Assembly (NCBI RefSeq): GCF_902506575.1
Contig: NZ_LR732544.1
Location: 551,634-598,883, forward strand
DNA: 47,250 bases
Direction of reading: 5' to 3'
DNA from: Streptomyces mexicanus
GTDB taxonomy: Bacteria; Actinomycetota; Actinomycetes; Streptomycetales; Streptomycetaceae
Shown here: piece after piece, positions 37,810 through 46,414 of the stretch
Layout: each line of letters opens with the position of its first letter
Position numbering within the stretch: position 1 is the stretch's first letter
Translations under genes and position numbers: made by a program
Notes under the pieces: model-generated
Told to the model about the DNA's origin: nothing
Database searches by the model: none
What the model saw: only the letters and a program-made list of their open reading frames with translations

Positions 37810-38646
37810 TCAGGCGTTCAGCACGCCCGTGCCGAGCAGGCCGAAGAGCAGGACGCCGACGGCGATCCGGTACAGGACGAAGGCGTTGAAGGAGTGCTTG
37901 GCGACGAACTTCAGCAGCCAGGCGATGGAGGCGTAGGCGACCACGAAGGAGACGAGCGTGCCGACGGCCAGCGGGACGGCGCCCACACTCGCGCCCAGGG
38001 CGTCCTTGAGTTCGTACAGGCCGGCGCCGGTCAGCGCCGGGATGCCGAGGAAGAAGGACAGCCGGGTCGCGGCGACGCGGTCCAGGTCGAGGACGAGCGC
38101 GGTGGACATGGTGGCACCGGAGCGCGAGAAGCCGGGGAAGAGCAGGGCGAGGATCTGGGAGCAGCCGACCAGCATCGCGTCCTTGAACGAGGTGTCGTCC
38201 TCGCCGCGCTTGTGCCGGCCCATCTGGTCCGCGCACCACATCACCGCGGAGCCGACGATCAGCGAGCCGGCGACCACCCACAGCGAGGCGAGCGGGCCGT
38301 CGATGAGGGGCTTGGCGGCCAGGCCCACCACGACGATCGGAACGGTGGCGGCGATCACCCACCAGGCGAACTTGTAGTCGTGGTGGTAGCGCTCCTCGCG
38401 GTGGGTCAGTCCGCGGAACCAGGCGGAGACGATGCGCTTGATGTCCTTGAAGAAGTACACGAACACGGCGGCGATCGCACCGACCTGGATGACGGCGGAG
38501 AAGGCGACCACGGACGTGTCGTCCACGGGGATGTCCATGAGCCCCTCGGCGATCTTGAGGTGGCCGGTGGAGGACACGGGGAGGAACTCGGTCACCCCCT
38601 CGACGACTCCGAGGACGACGGCCTGACCGACGGAGATGGCGCTCAT
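37810..38646 (-). CDS. uppP: Undecaprenyl-diphosphate phosphatase
   Basis: A 278-aa membrane enzyme (UppP/BacA) that recycles the lipid carrier of peptidoglycan synthesis and contributes to bacitracin tolerance. The two catalytic motifs are clear: GVTEFLPVSSTGHLKIAE near the N terminus and FPGFSRSGATMST in the middle. It has about eight hydrophobic helices. The ATG at 38646 begins MSAISVGQAVVLGVVEG, as in the family; the longer open frame to 38853 is not conserved-looking. The upstream 283 bases to the next gene contain short direct repeats. Confidence 0.96.
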   Translation of the reverse strand: MSAISVGQAVVLGVVEGVTEFLPVSSTGHLKIAEGLMDIPVDDTSVVAFSAVIQVGAIAAVFVYFFKDIKRIVSAWFRGLTHREERYHHDYKFAWWVIAATVPIVVVGLAAKPLIDGPLASLWVVAGSLIVGSAVMWCADQMGRHKRGEDDTSFKDAMLVGCSQILALLFPGFSRSGATMSTALVLDLDRVAATRLSFFLGIPALTGAGLYELKDALGASVGAVPLAVGTLVSFVVAYASIAWLLKFVAKHSFNAFVLYRIAVGVLLFGLLGTGVLNA

Positions 38647-38868
38647 GGGATCCAGTTCTTGGGAAGAGTTGGTCGACAGGGTTGTAGACAGCCTTGCGTC
38701 GCAGACACTCTTACTACGCCAAGGTGAAGCCTCGGTGACCTGCGGCCGCCGGGCTGCTGAAATCGAGGCTCCCGCACCGACGGCCGCGAGCCCCGCCACG
38801 ACACTCGTGACACGGTCCTCGGGCCGTCGGGCCAATGGCTGCCGGGCCGTCACCTCCTCAGCCCGCGA

Positions 38869-38929
38869 GTCGGTCGGCCCGTCGGCTCGTCGGCCCGTCG
38901 ACCCGTCGGCCCCTCGACCCCTCAGACCG
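38869..38929. repeat. Degenerate short direct repeats (CGTCGGCCC-like)
   Basis: About seven imperfect 8-10-base copies of GTCGGCCC/GTCGACCC/CTCGACCC lie between the crcB stop and the uppP leader. The rest of 38647-38868 shows no gene. Confidence 0.6.
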
Positions 38930-39400
38930 TCACGCCGTCGCCCCCGCTCCCCCCCGCAGGGCCGGGCGGGGGGCCGCCACGGCCAGCGAGACCGCCGCGA
39001 GCGCCGCGCACAGGGTCAGGGCGAGGTAGGCCAGGCCGGTGCGGGCGTGCCCGGAGGAGACCAGTTTCTGGATGTCGACGGCGTAGGTGGAGAAGGTGGT
39101 GAAGCCGCCGAGGACTCCGGTGCCGAAGAAGGGGCGGACCAGGCGGTGGGCGGCCCAGACGTCGGTGACGACCACCATGAAGACGCCGATGACCGCGCAG
39201 CCGGTGACGTTGGTCCAGAAGGTCGCCCAGGGGAAGCCGCCCGCCGGCGTCGGCAACGCCAGCGAGAGCGCGTACCGGGCGAGGGCGCCGAGCGCCCCGC
39301 CGAGGGCCACCACCGCGACCACCGGCGCCTGGGCGCGCCAGGCGCGCCGCCGCGGCGGTGCCGTGCGCAGGCGCAGGCCGTCGGCCTGCGGGGCTGTCAT
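38930..39400 (-). CDS. crcB: CrcB/Fluc fluoride ion channel
   Basis: A 156-aa membrane protein with four helices. Family motifs are [29 protein letters not shown] and [17 protein letters not shown]. It exports fluoride as a dual-topology dimer. The ATG at 39400 has GGAGGAG upstream on the minus strand. Actinobacteria often carry two adjacent crcB genes forming a heterodimer; only one is present here, so this one may act as a homodimer or have a partner elsewhere. Confidence 0.93.
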   Translation of the reverse strand: MTAPQADGLRLRTAPPRRRAWRAQAPVVAVVALGGALGALARYALSLALPTPAGGFPWATFWTNVTGCAVIGVFMVVVTDVWAAHRLVRPFFGTGVLGGFTTFSTYAVDIQKLVSSGHARTGLAYLALTLCAALAAVSLAVAAPRPALRGGAGATA

Positions 39401-39524
39401 CGTCGTACGTCTCCTCCTCGGACCCGCGCCGGGCCGGGCCCGGCCGCGGCCACCAGGGTAGCGCCGGGCCTCGGGCCGGGCCCGGGCACGACCCCTTCCG
39501 CGCCTGCGGGAGGCTCCCGCCCGG

Positions 39525-39812
39525 TCACCAGCCCTTCTCGCACAGCCGCGCCACCTCGGCGATGCGGAACTCCTCCCGCCGGTAGTACGTGCGGCGCCGG
39601 ATCCGGTGAGCGCGGACCAGGCCGAGGTCGGCCAGCAGGGCGAGATGGGCCCGGGCGGCCCGGCGCGGCAGGCCCAGGGCGGTGGCGACCGCCCGCGCGG
39701 TGACGCCGTTCCCGGCGGGGTCGGTGTACCGGCGCCTCGGCGCGGGTGAGACGGGGTCCTTCAGCCACTCCAGGACGGCCAGGCGCGTCCGGCCGGCGGG
39801 AGTCCTCAGCAT
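39525..39812 (-). CDS. ArsR-like winged-helix regulator
   Basis: A 95-aa DNA-binding protein: [15 protein letters not shown], then [54 protein letters not shown], an HTH-wing layout with no metal-binding CxC signature. The AGGAGG Shine-Dalgarno seven bases before the ATG at 39812 is among the best in the window. It is divergent from a MarR gene across 207 bases. Targets are unknown. Confidence 0.82.
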   Translation of the reverse strand: MLRTPAGRTRLAVLEWLKDPVSPAPRRRYTDPAGNGVTARAVATALGLPRRAARAHLALLADLGLVRAHRIRRRTYYRREEFRIAEVARLCEKGW

Positions 39813-40007
39813 CGCCGCCTCCTGTCGTCGAGGCCGTCCCCGTACGGGCGTTTTCCCACTCCGGCGCGGGCCGACCCGTCGTGTCCGGTACTCGCCGACC
39901 GTTGTCCGGTACCGGACGGCGGGGGCCGGTCCGGAGGCCGGGTGCGGCCGGTGCAGGGGACGGGTGCGGCCGGTACCGCGGGCGGGGTCACCTACCGGCC
40001 GGCGCAC

Positions 40008-40013
40008 TAGCAT
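40008..40013 (+). promoter_or_regulatory. -10 element (TAGCAT) of leaderless marR-type gene
   Basis: TAGCAT ends six bases before the ATG at 40020. No Shine-Dalgarno is present. Confidence 0.5.
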
Positions 40014-40019
40014 GCGCCT

Positions 40020-40436
40020 ATGGGAGCGAACGCGGCCGACGTCGATCTGCAGGAGAGGTGGCGGGGCATCCTGGCGGTGCACGCGCGGACGCTGTGCGAG
40101 ATCGACCGTGTGCTGCACCCCTTCGGCCTGGGCGCGAGCGACTTCGAGGTGCTGGACGTCCTGGCGTCCGCCGCCCCCGGGGCGGACGCCAGGGACGGGA
40201 ACGACGGCGCGGGCGGGTGGTGCCGGGTGCACGACCTGGCCGCCCGGGTGCACCTGAGCCAGAGCGCGCTGTCCCGGCTCATCGGCCGCCTGGAGCGCGA
40301 CGGACTGGTCGAGCGGTCGACGTGCGCCGACGACCGGCGCGGGGTCCGGGTCGCGCTGACCGGCAAGGGCCGTGCCCTGCACGCGGAGGTGCTGCCCCTG
40401 CAGCGCGCCGTGCTGGCCCGCATGCTGGCCGATTAG
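40020..40436 (+). CDS. MarR-family transcriptional regulator
   Basis: A 138-aa winged-helix protein: GLGASDFEVLDVLASA, HDLAARVHLSQSALSRLIGRLERDGLVERSTCADDRRGVRVALTGKGRALHAEV. The recognition helix and wing (DDRRGV) are typical. Two cysteines (one in helix 1, one in the wing) could allow redox sensing, but this is speculative. A Gly/Asp-rich insertion lies before the HTH. It is divergent from an ArsR-like gene. The target may be itself or the neighbours. Confidence 0.92.
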   Translation: MGANAADVDLQERWRGILAVHARTLCEIDRVLHPFGLGASDFEVLDVLASAAPGADARDGNDGAGGWCRVHDLAARVHLSQSALSRLIGRLERDGLVERSTCADDRRGVRVALTGKGRALHAEVLPLQRAVLARMLAD

Positions 40437-40537
40437 CGGCGCCCGGACGACCGGGGCGGCGAGGCGCCCGCGCGGCTCAGGGGCGCCGGAGCCGTCGCGG
40501 TCCGCGCCCCCCCGCGCCCATATCCCCATGTCCCCGG

Positions 40538-40939
40538 TCAGGGCCGGGCCAGCAGGGTGCGGACGCCCTCCGAGGTGAGGGTCAGGCCGTGCGGGGAGCT
40601 GGCGTCGATGGTCAGCGACAGGTCCTCGGACGGCCACTGGGAGGCGAGGGCCCCGAGGGGCACCAGCCGGTAGCGGGAGATGAAGGGCAGCAGCTGGGAC
40701 ATCTCCAGTTCGGAGGTGAACACGGGCACCACCGGTACGCCGCCCGGTTGCTCCAGGACCGGCAGCGCCACGGCGGCCGGGTTGGTGGCGTCCTCGTCGC
40801 TGACGTCGTCGGGCACGGGGACCAGCACGTCGCTGCCGGCGAGCGTGTCCAGCGCCTCCGAGTCCTCGGCGTTCTCGGCCAGCACGTCCAGCGCGTGCTG
40901 GGCGGGCGTGGCGTTCTCGTGGTTGGCGGGTGTCTCCAT
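40538..40939 (-). CDS. SseB-family protein
   Basis: A 133-aa acidic protein with the SseB N-terminal (PF07179) pattern: LDTLAGSDVLVPVPDD, ALPVLEQPGGVPVVPVFTSELEMSQLLPFISRYRLVPLGALASQWPSEDLSLTIDASSPHGLTLTSEGVRTLL. Streptomyces encode several such proteins of unknown cellular role. AGGGAA precedes the ATG at 40939. The first about 25 residues are disordered. Confidence 0.85.
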   Translation of the reverse strand: METPANHENATPAQHALDVLAENAEDSEALDTLAGSDVLVPVPDDVSDEDATNPAAVALPVLEQPGGVPVVPVFTSELEMSQLLPFISRYRLVPLGALASQWPSEDLSLTIDASSPHGLTLTSEGVRTLLARP

Positions 40940-40983
40940 GGCAGATTCCCTGGTCGCGGCGGTCGTGCGGCCTGCCCGGGCGC

Positions 40984-41778
40984 GTGTGCCCGGACAGCCC
41001 TGCTCGCGTACCCCACCCACGCGCGGCGCAACCGTCCGCGGGTGGGGGGAAGCCCGCCGTCCCGCTCACCGCCGCCTCCCCGCCCCCGGCGGCACTGTGG
41101 GCGCGGCGCATCGCCCGCTGCGGCAGAGCCCTGCTGTCGCCCTGGTCCCGGCTGTCGCTGCTGCTCGTGCTGCTCGCGGGCGCCGGATCGTGCGTGCTGC
41201 TGTTCCGGCCGCAGCGGCTGCTGGCGCACGGCTGGCCGCCGCAGCTGGGCGGCCTCGCCGCGGCGGCGGTGTTCGCGGTGGCGTACGGCGTGTGCACGGT
41301 GGCGTTCGTGCCGCGGCCGCTGCTGAACCTGGCGGCGGGCGCCCTGTTCGGCTCGCAGGTCGGGCTCGCGGCGGCGCTGGCCGGCACGGTCCTGGGCGCG
41401 GGGGCCGCCTTCGGCCTGGGGCGGGTGCTGGGGCAGGACGCCCTGCGGCCGCTGCTGCGCGGACGGTTGCTGAAGGCGGCGGACGGGCAGCTCAGCCGGC
41501 ACGGCTTCCGTTCGATGCTCGCGGCCCGGCTGTTCCCCGGGGTGCCGTTCTGGGCCGCGAACTACTGCGCCGCCGTCTCCCGCATGAGCTGCCTCGCGTT
41601 CCTGAGCGCGACCGCGCTCGGCTCCATCCCGAACACCGCCGCCTACGTCGTCGCCGGCGCCCGCGCCACCGCGCCGACCTCGCCGGCGTTCCTCGTCGCG
41701 GCGGCCTGCATCGCGCTGCCCGCCCTGGCGGGCACGGCGCTGGCCTGGCGCGCACGGCACCGTCTGCGCGGCCGCTGA
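40984..41778 (+). CDS. TVP38/TMEM64-family membrane protein
   Basis: A protein of about 264 aa with five to six hydrophobic segments. The VTT-domain pattern is visible: AYGVCTVAFVPRPLLNLAAGALFG, AALAGTVLGAGAAFGLGRVLGQD, then LSRHGFRSMLAARLFPGVPFWAANYCAAVSRMSCLAFLSATALGSIPNTAAYV. The start is uncertain: GTG 40984 is chosen because the ATG at 40930 would overlap the divergent sseB-like start. No ribosome site is clear. The family is linked to membrane lipid handling. Confidence 0.8.
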   Translation: MCPDSPARVPHPRAAQPSAGGGKPAVPLTAASPPPAALWARRIARCGRALLSPWSRLSLLLVLLAGAGSCVLLFRPQRLLAHGWPPQLGGLAAAAVFAVAYGVCTVAFVPRPLLNLAAGALFGSQVGLAAALAGTVLGAGAAFGLGRVLGQDALRPLLRGRLLKAADGQLSRHGFRSMLAARLFPGVPFWAANYCAAVSRMSCLAFLSATALGSIPNTAAYVVAGARATAPTSPAFLVAAACIALPALAGTALAWRARHRLRGR

Positions 41779-41833
41779 GCGGCTTCCCGCCGGCTTCGTA
41801 GCCGTCCGGTAGCGGAGCGTCAGTGCTTGCCCC

Positions 41834-41839
41834 TAGGCT
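41834..41839 (+). promoter_or_regulatory. -10 element (TAGGCT) of leaderless 59-aa gene
   Basis: TAGGCT ends six bases before the ATG at 41846. The arrangement TAGGCTTGGGGCATG is the clearest leaderless signal in the window. Confidence 0.55.
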
Positions 41840-41845
41840 TGGGGC

Positions 41846-42025
41846 ATGTCCCCCGATTCCATCGTCCCTGGTTCCGTGCGCTCTGCTGCCGAGCTGAACG
41901 AGCAGATCCGGGCGCTCTGGCTGCGTTCGAGCGGGTCCTTGACCGCCCAGGAACGCGCGGAGTACGAGCTGCTGGTGGTCGAGTGGGCCGCCGCCGTACG
42001 CGGCGAGGTGATCGAGGCGGCCTAG
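41846..42025 (+). CDS. Small acidic helical protein, 59 aa
   Basis: Starting at ATG 41846 the frame reads MSPDSIVPGSVRSAAELNEQ, then an almost entirely alpha-helical region with many charged residues (IRALWLRSSGSLTAQERAEY ... VVEWAAAVRGEVIEAA) ending at TAG 42023-42025. Third-position GC is high but not saturated at the 5' end. It has no membrane segment or signal peptide. No known family is assigned; it looks like the small conserved proteins often seen in Streptomyces. It stands alone. The 230 bases after it (42026-42255) contain an 8-bp inverted repeat (42044-42051 with 42072-42079) and no gene. Confidence 0.7.
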   Translation: MSPDSIVPGSVRSAAELNEQIRALWLRSSGSLTAQERAEYELLVVEWAAAVRGEVIEAA

Positions 42026-42255
42026 GACCCCCCTCGCGCCCGCGGGCGCCGACCACGGGCCACCGCGGGCCCGGCGCCCGCCCCGGCCGACGGCGGCGCA
42101 CGCCCGCTGCGTGCACCGCCTGCCCCGTGAACGCGCCGCCCGATCAGACACCCGGCCCTCCCCGGGACCGGTGCCCTCTCGGCCGTACCGGACCGGTGAC
42201 CGCGCCGGGGCCGGGCGCCGGGCGGTGCCCGCGACGGCCCGGGCCGGCCGCAACG

Positions 42256-42996
42256 TCAGCGGCCGCCCGCCACCCGCAGCACCGCTCCCGACGTGTAGGA
42301 GGCGTCCGGTGACATGAGCCAGGCGACGGCCGAGGCGATCTCCTCGGCCCGGCCCGCGCGGCCCAGCGGGACCGCGGGACCGCCGCGCCGGGCCCGGTCC
42401 GGGTCGCCCGACGCGGTGTGGATCTCGGTGTCGATCAGGCCGGGTGCGACCGCGTTGACGCGGACGCCGTCCGGGCCCAGCTCCTTGGCCAGCCCCACGG
42501 TCAGCGCGTCGACGGCCGCCTTCGTGGCCGCGTAATGGACGTACTCGCCGGGGCTGCCGAGCGTGGCCGCGGCGGAGGAGACGTTCACGATCACGCCGCT
42601 GCGGCGCGGTGCCATCAGCTGGGCGGCGCGGCGGCAGCACAGCAGGGTGCCGAGCAGGTTGACGTCCACGACCCGGCGCAGGTCGGCGGTGTCGGCGTCG
42701 GCGAGGCGGCCCAGGGGGCTCGTCACCCCCGCGTTGTTCACCAGCCCGGTCACCGGGCCGAGGCGTTCCTCCGCCGTGGCGAAGAGCCGGTCGACATCGG
42801 CCTCCACGGAGGTGTCCACCCGTACGACGACGCTGCGCGCGCCCGCGTCCAGCACCTTGTCGGCCACGGCCTCGGCGGCCTTGGTGTCATGGACGTAGCC
42901 GATCACCACGTCGTGCCCGTCGGCCGCCAGCCTGCGGCACACGGCGGCGCCGATGCCCCGGCTGCCGCCGGTGACGACGGTGACAAGACGCTTCAT
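42256..42996 (-). CDS. Short-chain dehydrogenase/reductase, glucose-1-dehydrogenase/FabG-like
   Basis: A 246-aa classical SDR: cofactor loop TGGSRGIG, NNAG motif, catalytic Ser in VSSAAATLGSPGEYVHY and the YAATK Tyr-Lys pair, and the VNAVAPGLIDTEIH segment. Downstream of the glycine loop the sequence VVIGYVHDT suggests an NADP(H) preference, but this is uncertain. The ATG at 42996 has GGAGG six bases upstream. It follows the DUF4291 gene on the same strand with a 43-base gap. The substrate is unknown. Confidence 0.94.
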   Translation of the reverse strand: MKRLVTVVTGGSRGIGAAVCRRLAADGHDVVIGYVHDTKAAEAVADKVLDAGARSVVVRVDTSVEADVDRLFATAEERLGPVTGLVNNAGVTSPLGRLADADTADLRRVVDVNLLGTLLCCRRAAQLMAPRRSGVIVNVSSAAATLGSPGEYVHYAATKAAVDALTVGLAKELGPDGVRVNAVAPGLIDTEIHTASGDPDRARRGGPAVPLGRAGRAEEIASAVAWLMSPDASYTSGAVLRVAGGR

Positions 42997-43039
42997 GCGG
43001 ACCTCCGCTGTTTCGGTGCCGCGCCCGTACGTGATCATC

Positions 43040-43651
43040 CTAGGGCCGGAGGTGGGTCAGCAGCTCGTCGGGCACGGGGTAGGGGCGCTCGTCGGGCAAC
43101 AGGGCGGTCGCGCCGGTCAGGTCACCCGTGCGGACCAGTGCGTGGACCCGGCGTGCCAGCGGGGTGACGTCCTCGATGCCGACGATCCAGTCGTCGGCGT
43201 AGCGTGCCGCGGCCTGCCCGGCCAGGCCGAGCTGCAGGGAGCGGTGGGGCAGCGGGGCGAGGCGCAGGTCGCGCTCGGGGTCCCATTGCACGCGCGCGGG
43301 AGCCTGCCGCAGCTGCCGCCGCCAGGCGGCGCGGTCGCCGTGCAGGGCCGGCACGTGGTGCGACAGGCAGGCGTGGCGCAGCGCCCATTCGAAGCCGTCC
43401 CGGCTGATCTCGACGGCCAGGACGGTCTCCTGGCCCTCCTTGGTGGCCCAGCCGCAGCGGTACATCATCCACAGGAATGACGGCTTGATCCAAGTCATCC
43501 GGTCGCGCTTCCAGGCAGCCGGGAAGCGTCCGGTGCGGGCCGCGGGCCGGCCGATCTCCGGGCGGTACGCCTGGTACACGGTGACCGTGGAGGCGGTGTG
43601 GCGGGCGCGGATGCGGAACCGGGGTTCCGCCGCGGCGTACTGATCGTTCAC
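43040..43651 (-). CDS. DUF4291 family protein
   Basis: A 203-aa protein with the DUF4291 hallmark YQAYRPEIGRPA followed by KRDRMTWIKPSFLWMMYRCGWATKEGQETVLAVEISRDGFEWALRHA. The family is widespread and of unknown function. The GTG at 43651 has no Shine-Dalgarno; GATGCT on the minus strand ends six bases before it, identical to the element before the 77-aa gene at 15494. It is upstream of the SDR gene and may be cotranscribed. Confidence 0.9.
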   Translation of the reverse strand: MNDQYAAAEPRFRIRARHTASTVTVYQAYRPEIGRPAARTGRFPAAWKRDRMTWIKPSFLWMMYRCGWATKEGQETVLAVEISRDGFEWALRHACLSHHVPALHGDRAAWRRQLRQAPARVQWDPERDLRLAPLPHRSLQLGLAGQAAARYADDWIVGIEDVTPLARRVHALVRTGDLTGATALLPDERPYPVPDELLTHLRP

Positions 43652-43866
43652 CCGCCCAGCATCGGCCGCGCCGGCCGCGGACGGCCACCGAAATATCCGC
43701 GTGTCCGCCGTGCGCGGGGGCGGGACGGACCCCGGCACGCGCCGCGGTGAACCGGCGTGTCACCGGGCGCCGTTCCCGCGGGCGGGCTGCCGCGCCGGCA
43801 TCGGCGTGCGCACACTGGAGCCGTCCGTGGAGTGCCGCCGCGGTCCCCGGGGTAGGAGGGCGCTCT

Positions 43867-45441
43867 ATGCAGACGTTCGGCCGGTGGCTCACCTCCCCGT
43901 GGCGTCGCGCCCTGCTCGCGGCGCTCGCGGGCGGACTGCCGATGTTCACCTTTCCCGCGCCGTCGCTGTGGTGGTTCGCCTACGTCGCCCTGGTGCCGTG
44001 GATCCTGCTCGCCCGCGCCGCGCCGACGGGCCGGCGGGCCCTCGTGGACGGCTGGTGCGGCGGGCTGGGCTTCATGCTGGCGGTGCACCACTGGCTGCTG
44101 CCCAGCCTGCACGTGTTCACGGTGGTGCTGGCGGCGCTGCTGGGCCTGCTGTGGGCGCCGTGGGGGTGGCTGGTGCGGCGGCTGCTGGGCGGGACCCTGA
44201 CGCCGGGCCGGACGGCGGCGGCCCTGGTGGTGCTGCCGTCGGGCTGGCTGGCGGTGGAACTCATGCGCTCCTGGCAGGGGCTCGGCGGACCGTGGGGGAT
44301 GCTCGGCGCCGGCCAGTGGCAGGTGGCGCCGGCGCTGCGGCTGGCCTCGGTGGGCGGGGTGTGGCTGCTGAGCTTCCTGGTGGTGGCGGTCGACGTGGCC
44401 GTCGCCGTGCTGGTGGTCGGCCGCGCGGCCCGGGTCGTCGCCGTGGCCGGGCTGCTGGCCACGTCCGCGGCGGCCTCCGCGGCCTGGGTGTGGGCGCCGC
44501 GCCCGGAGGTGGACGGCCACGTCCGCGTCGCCGTCGTACAGCCGGGGACGGTCGGCGGCACCGACAGCGGACAGCGGCGCTTCGACCGCGAGGAGGAGCT
44601 GACCCGCCGCCTGGTGGGCCTGCGTCCCGACCTGGTCGTGTGGGGCGAGAGCAGCGTCGGATTCGACCTGCGGGAGCGGCCGGACCTGGCGCGGCGGCTG
44701 GCGGCGCTGTCCCGGGCGACGGGTGCGGACGTGCTCGTGAACGTCGACGCGCGGCGTTCGGACCGGCCCGGGATCTACAAGAGTTCCGTGCTCGTCGGTC
44801 CGGACGGCCCGACCGGTGACCGCTACGACAAGATGCGGCTGGTCCCCTTCGGCGAGTACGTACCCCTGCGTTCGGTGCTCGGCTGGGCGACCTCCGTGGG
44901 CAAGGCCGCCGGCGAGGACCGCGGCCGGGGCCGCGAGCAGGTGGTCATGGACGTCGGGCACGGACTGCGCGTCGGGCCGCTGATCTGCTTCGAGACCGCG
45001 TTCCCGGACATGAGCCGGCACCTGGCGCACGACGGCGCCGGGCTGCTCCTGGCGCAGTCGTCGACGTCCACGTTCCAGCACAGCTGGGCGCCCGAGCAGC
45101 ACGCCTCGCTGGCCGCGCTGCGGGCCGCGGAGACCGGGCGGCCCATGGTGCACGCCACGCTGACCGGGGTCTCGGCCGTGTACGGGCCGGACGGGCGGCG
45201 CGTCGGCCCCTGGCTGGGCACCGGCGCGAGCACGGCCCGGGTGTACGACGTGCCGACCGCGCACGGCACCACCCCGTCCGTCCGCCTCGGCGACTGGCCG
45301 GTGCACGCGGCGCTGCTGGTGCTCGCCGCGCTGGCCGCGACGGAGGGGGCGCGGGCGCTCAGGCCGCGCCGGAGCGCTCCAGCACCGTCAGCACCACCCG
45401 CTCGCACAGTTCATGGGTCTCCAGCGCGTCCCGGGCACTGA
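43867..45441 (+). CDS. lnt: Apolipoprotein N-acyltransferase
   Basis: A 524-aa membrane enzyme that N-acylates the lipid-modified cysteine of lipoproteins. About six hydrophobic helices precede a nitrilase-like extracytoplasmic domain with the catalytic triad Glu261 (WGESSVG), Lys322 (YDKMRLVPFGEYVPL) and Cys374 (LICFETAFP). AGGAGGG with a 6-base spacer fixes the ATG at 43867. The last 83 bases (the tail RPRRSAPAPSAPPARTVHGS and a few residues) overlap the 3' end of the opposite-strand gene; this proline-rich tail is probably a read-on past the conserved C terminus. Confidence 0.94.
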   Translation: MQTFGRWLTSPWRRALLAALAGGLPMFTFPAPSLWWFAYVALVPWILLARAAPTGRRALVDGWCGGLGFMLAVHHWLLPSLHVFTVVLAALLGLLWAPWGWLVRRLLGGTLTPGRTAAALVVLPSGWLAVELMRSWQGLGGPWGMLGAGQWQVAPALRLASVGGVWLLSFLVVAVDVAVAVLVVGRAARVVAVAGLLATSAAASAAWVWAPRPEVDGHVRVAVVQPGTVGGTDSGQRRFDREEELTRRLVGLRPDLVVWGESSVGFDLRERPDLARRLAALSRATGADVLVNVDARRSDRPGIYKSSVLVGPDGPTGDRYDKMRLVPFGEYVPLRSVLGWATSVGKAAGEDRGRGREQVVMDVGHGLRVGPLICFETAFPDMSRHLAHDGAGLLLAQSSTSTFQHSWAPEQHASLAALRAAETGRPMVHATLTGVSAVYGPDGRRVGPWLGTGASTARVYDVPTAHGTTPSVRLGDWPVHAALLVLAALAATEGARALRPRRSAPAPSAPPARTVHGSPARPGH

Positions 45442-46270
45442 GCACCTTCCCGGCGCGCACCGCGTCGAGGAAGGACAGCGCGGCCTGTTCGATGCCGCGC
45501 TGCCGGGCGACCGGCACCCAGTCGCCGCGCCGCCGCACGGTCGGCTGTCCCCTGTGGTCGATGGTCTCCGCGAGGTTGACCACCTGGCGTTTGGTGTCCT
45601 GCCCGGAGACCTCCAGGATCTCCTCGGTGGAGCCGCTGAGGCGGTTCATGACGCCGAGCGCGGTGAATCCGTCCCCGGCGAGCTGGAGGACGACGTGGTG
45701 CAGCAGGCCGTCCCGCAGCCGGCCGCGCACGGTGACGTCGTCGACCGGGCCCGGCACCAGGAACCGCAGCGTGTCCACGACGTGGATGAAGTCGTCGAGG
45801 ATCATCGTGCGGGGCTCCTCGGGCAGCCCGACGCGGTTCTTCTGCATCAGGATCAGCTCGCGCGGATGCTCGGCGCACTGCGCGTAGCCGGGGGCGTGGC
45901 GCCGGTTGAAGCCCACCATGAGGGAGACGTTCCGTTCCTCGGCGAGCGCCACCAGCCGCCGGGAGTCGGCGAGTTCGTAGGCCAGCGGCTTGTCGACGTA
46001 GGTCGGCACGCCCGCCTGGAGGAGCCGGGTCACGATCTCGGGGTGGACGGCGGTCGGGGCGTGCACGAAGGCGGCGTCGAGATCCTGGGCGAGCAGGGAG
46101 TCCAGGTCGGCGTGGCGCTGCGCGGCGGGCAGGTGCAGGCCGTCCGCGACCCGCTCCAGGGTGGCGGGCGTCCGGGTCTGCAGATGCAGCTCCACCCCGG
46201 GCCGCGTGCCGAGCACCGGCAGATACGCCTTCGTGGCGATGTCGCCCAGTCCGATGCAGCCGACCTTCAC
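45359..46270 (-). CDS. Gfo/Idh/MocA-family NAD(P)-dependent oxidoreductase
   Basis: A 303-aa protein. It has the N-terminal Rossmann loop VGCIGLGDIATKAYLPVL, the catalytic EKP-type motif here as VDKP (YVDKPLAYELADSRRLV) and the family C-terminal domain (DDFIHVVDTLRFLVPG). It probably oxidises or reduces a sugar or inositol derivative. The GTG at 46270 has GGGGAG six bases upstream. It is convergent with lnt and overlaps it by 83 bases. Confidence 0.9.
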   Translation of the reverse strand: MKVGCIGLGDIATKAYLPVLGTRPGVELHLQTRTPATLERVADGLHLPAAQRHADLDSLLAQDLDAAFVHAPTAVHPEIVTRLLQAGVPTYVDKPLAYELADSRRLVALAEERNVSLMVGFNRRHAPGYAQCAEHPRELILMQKNRVGLPEEPRTMILDDFIHVVDTLRFLVPGPVDDVTVRGRLRDGLLHHVVLQLAGDGFTALGVMNRLSGSTEEILEVSGQDTKRQVVNLAETIDHRGQPTVRRRGDWVPVARQRGIEQAALSFLDAVRAGKVLSARDALETHELCERVVLTVLERSGAA

Positions 46271-46358
46271 GTGTTCTCCCCTGCCATGTCGCCCGCACCC
46301 GCGCCCGTCACGCCTGTGCCGTCCGGTACGCCGATCGCGCCGGTCATGCCGGTCGTGT

Positions 46359-46414
46359 CCGTCACAGCCGTCACGGCGTCACGGCTGTCACCCGGTCACG
46401 GCGGTCACGGCTGT
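46359..46414. repeat. Short tandem repeat (GTCACGGC-like)
   Basis: Six to seven imperfect 8-10-base units of GTCACGGCT, GTCACAGCC and GTCACCCG lie between the divergently oriented Gfo/Idh/MocA start and the 3' end of the FAD monooxygenase fragment; the last unit supplies its stop codon (46405-46407). Confidence 0.7.

Noticed and set aside
46359..46414. CRISPR-like array
   Set aside because: The repeats are only 8-10 bases, imperfect and without spacers.
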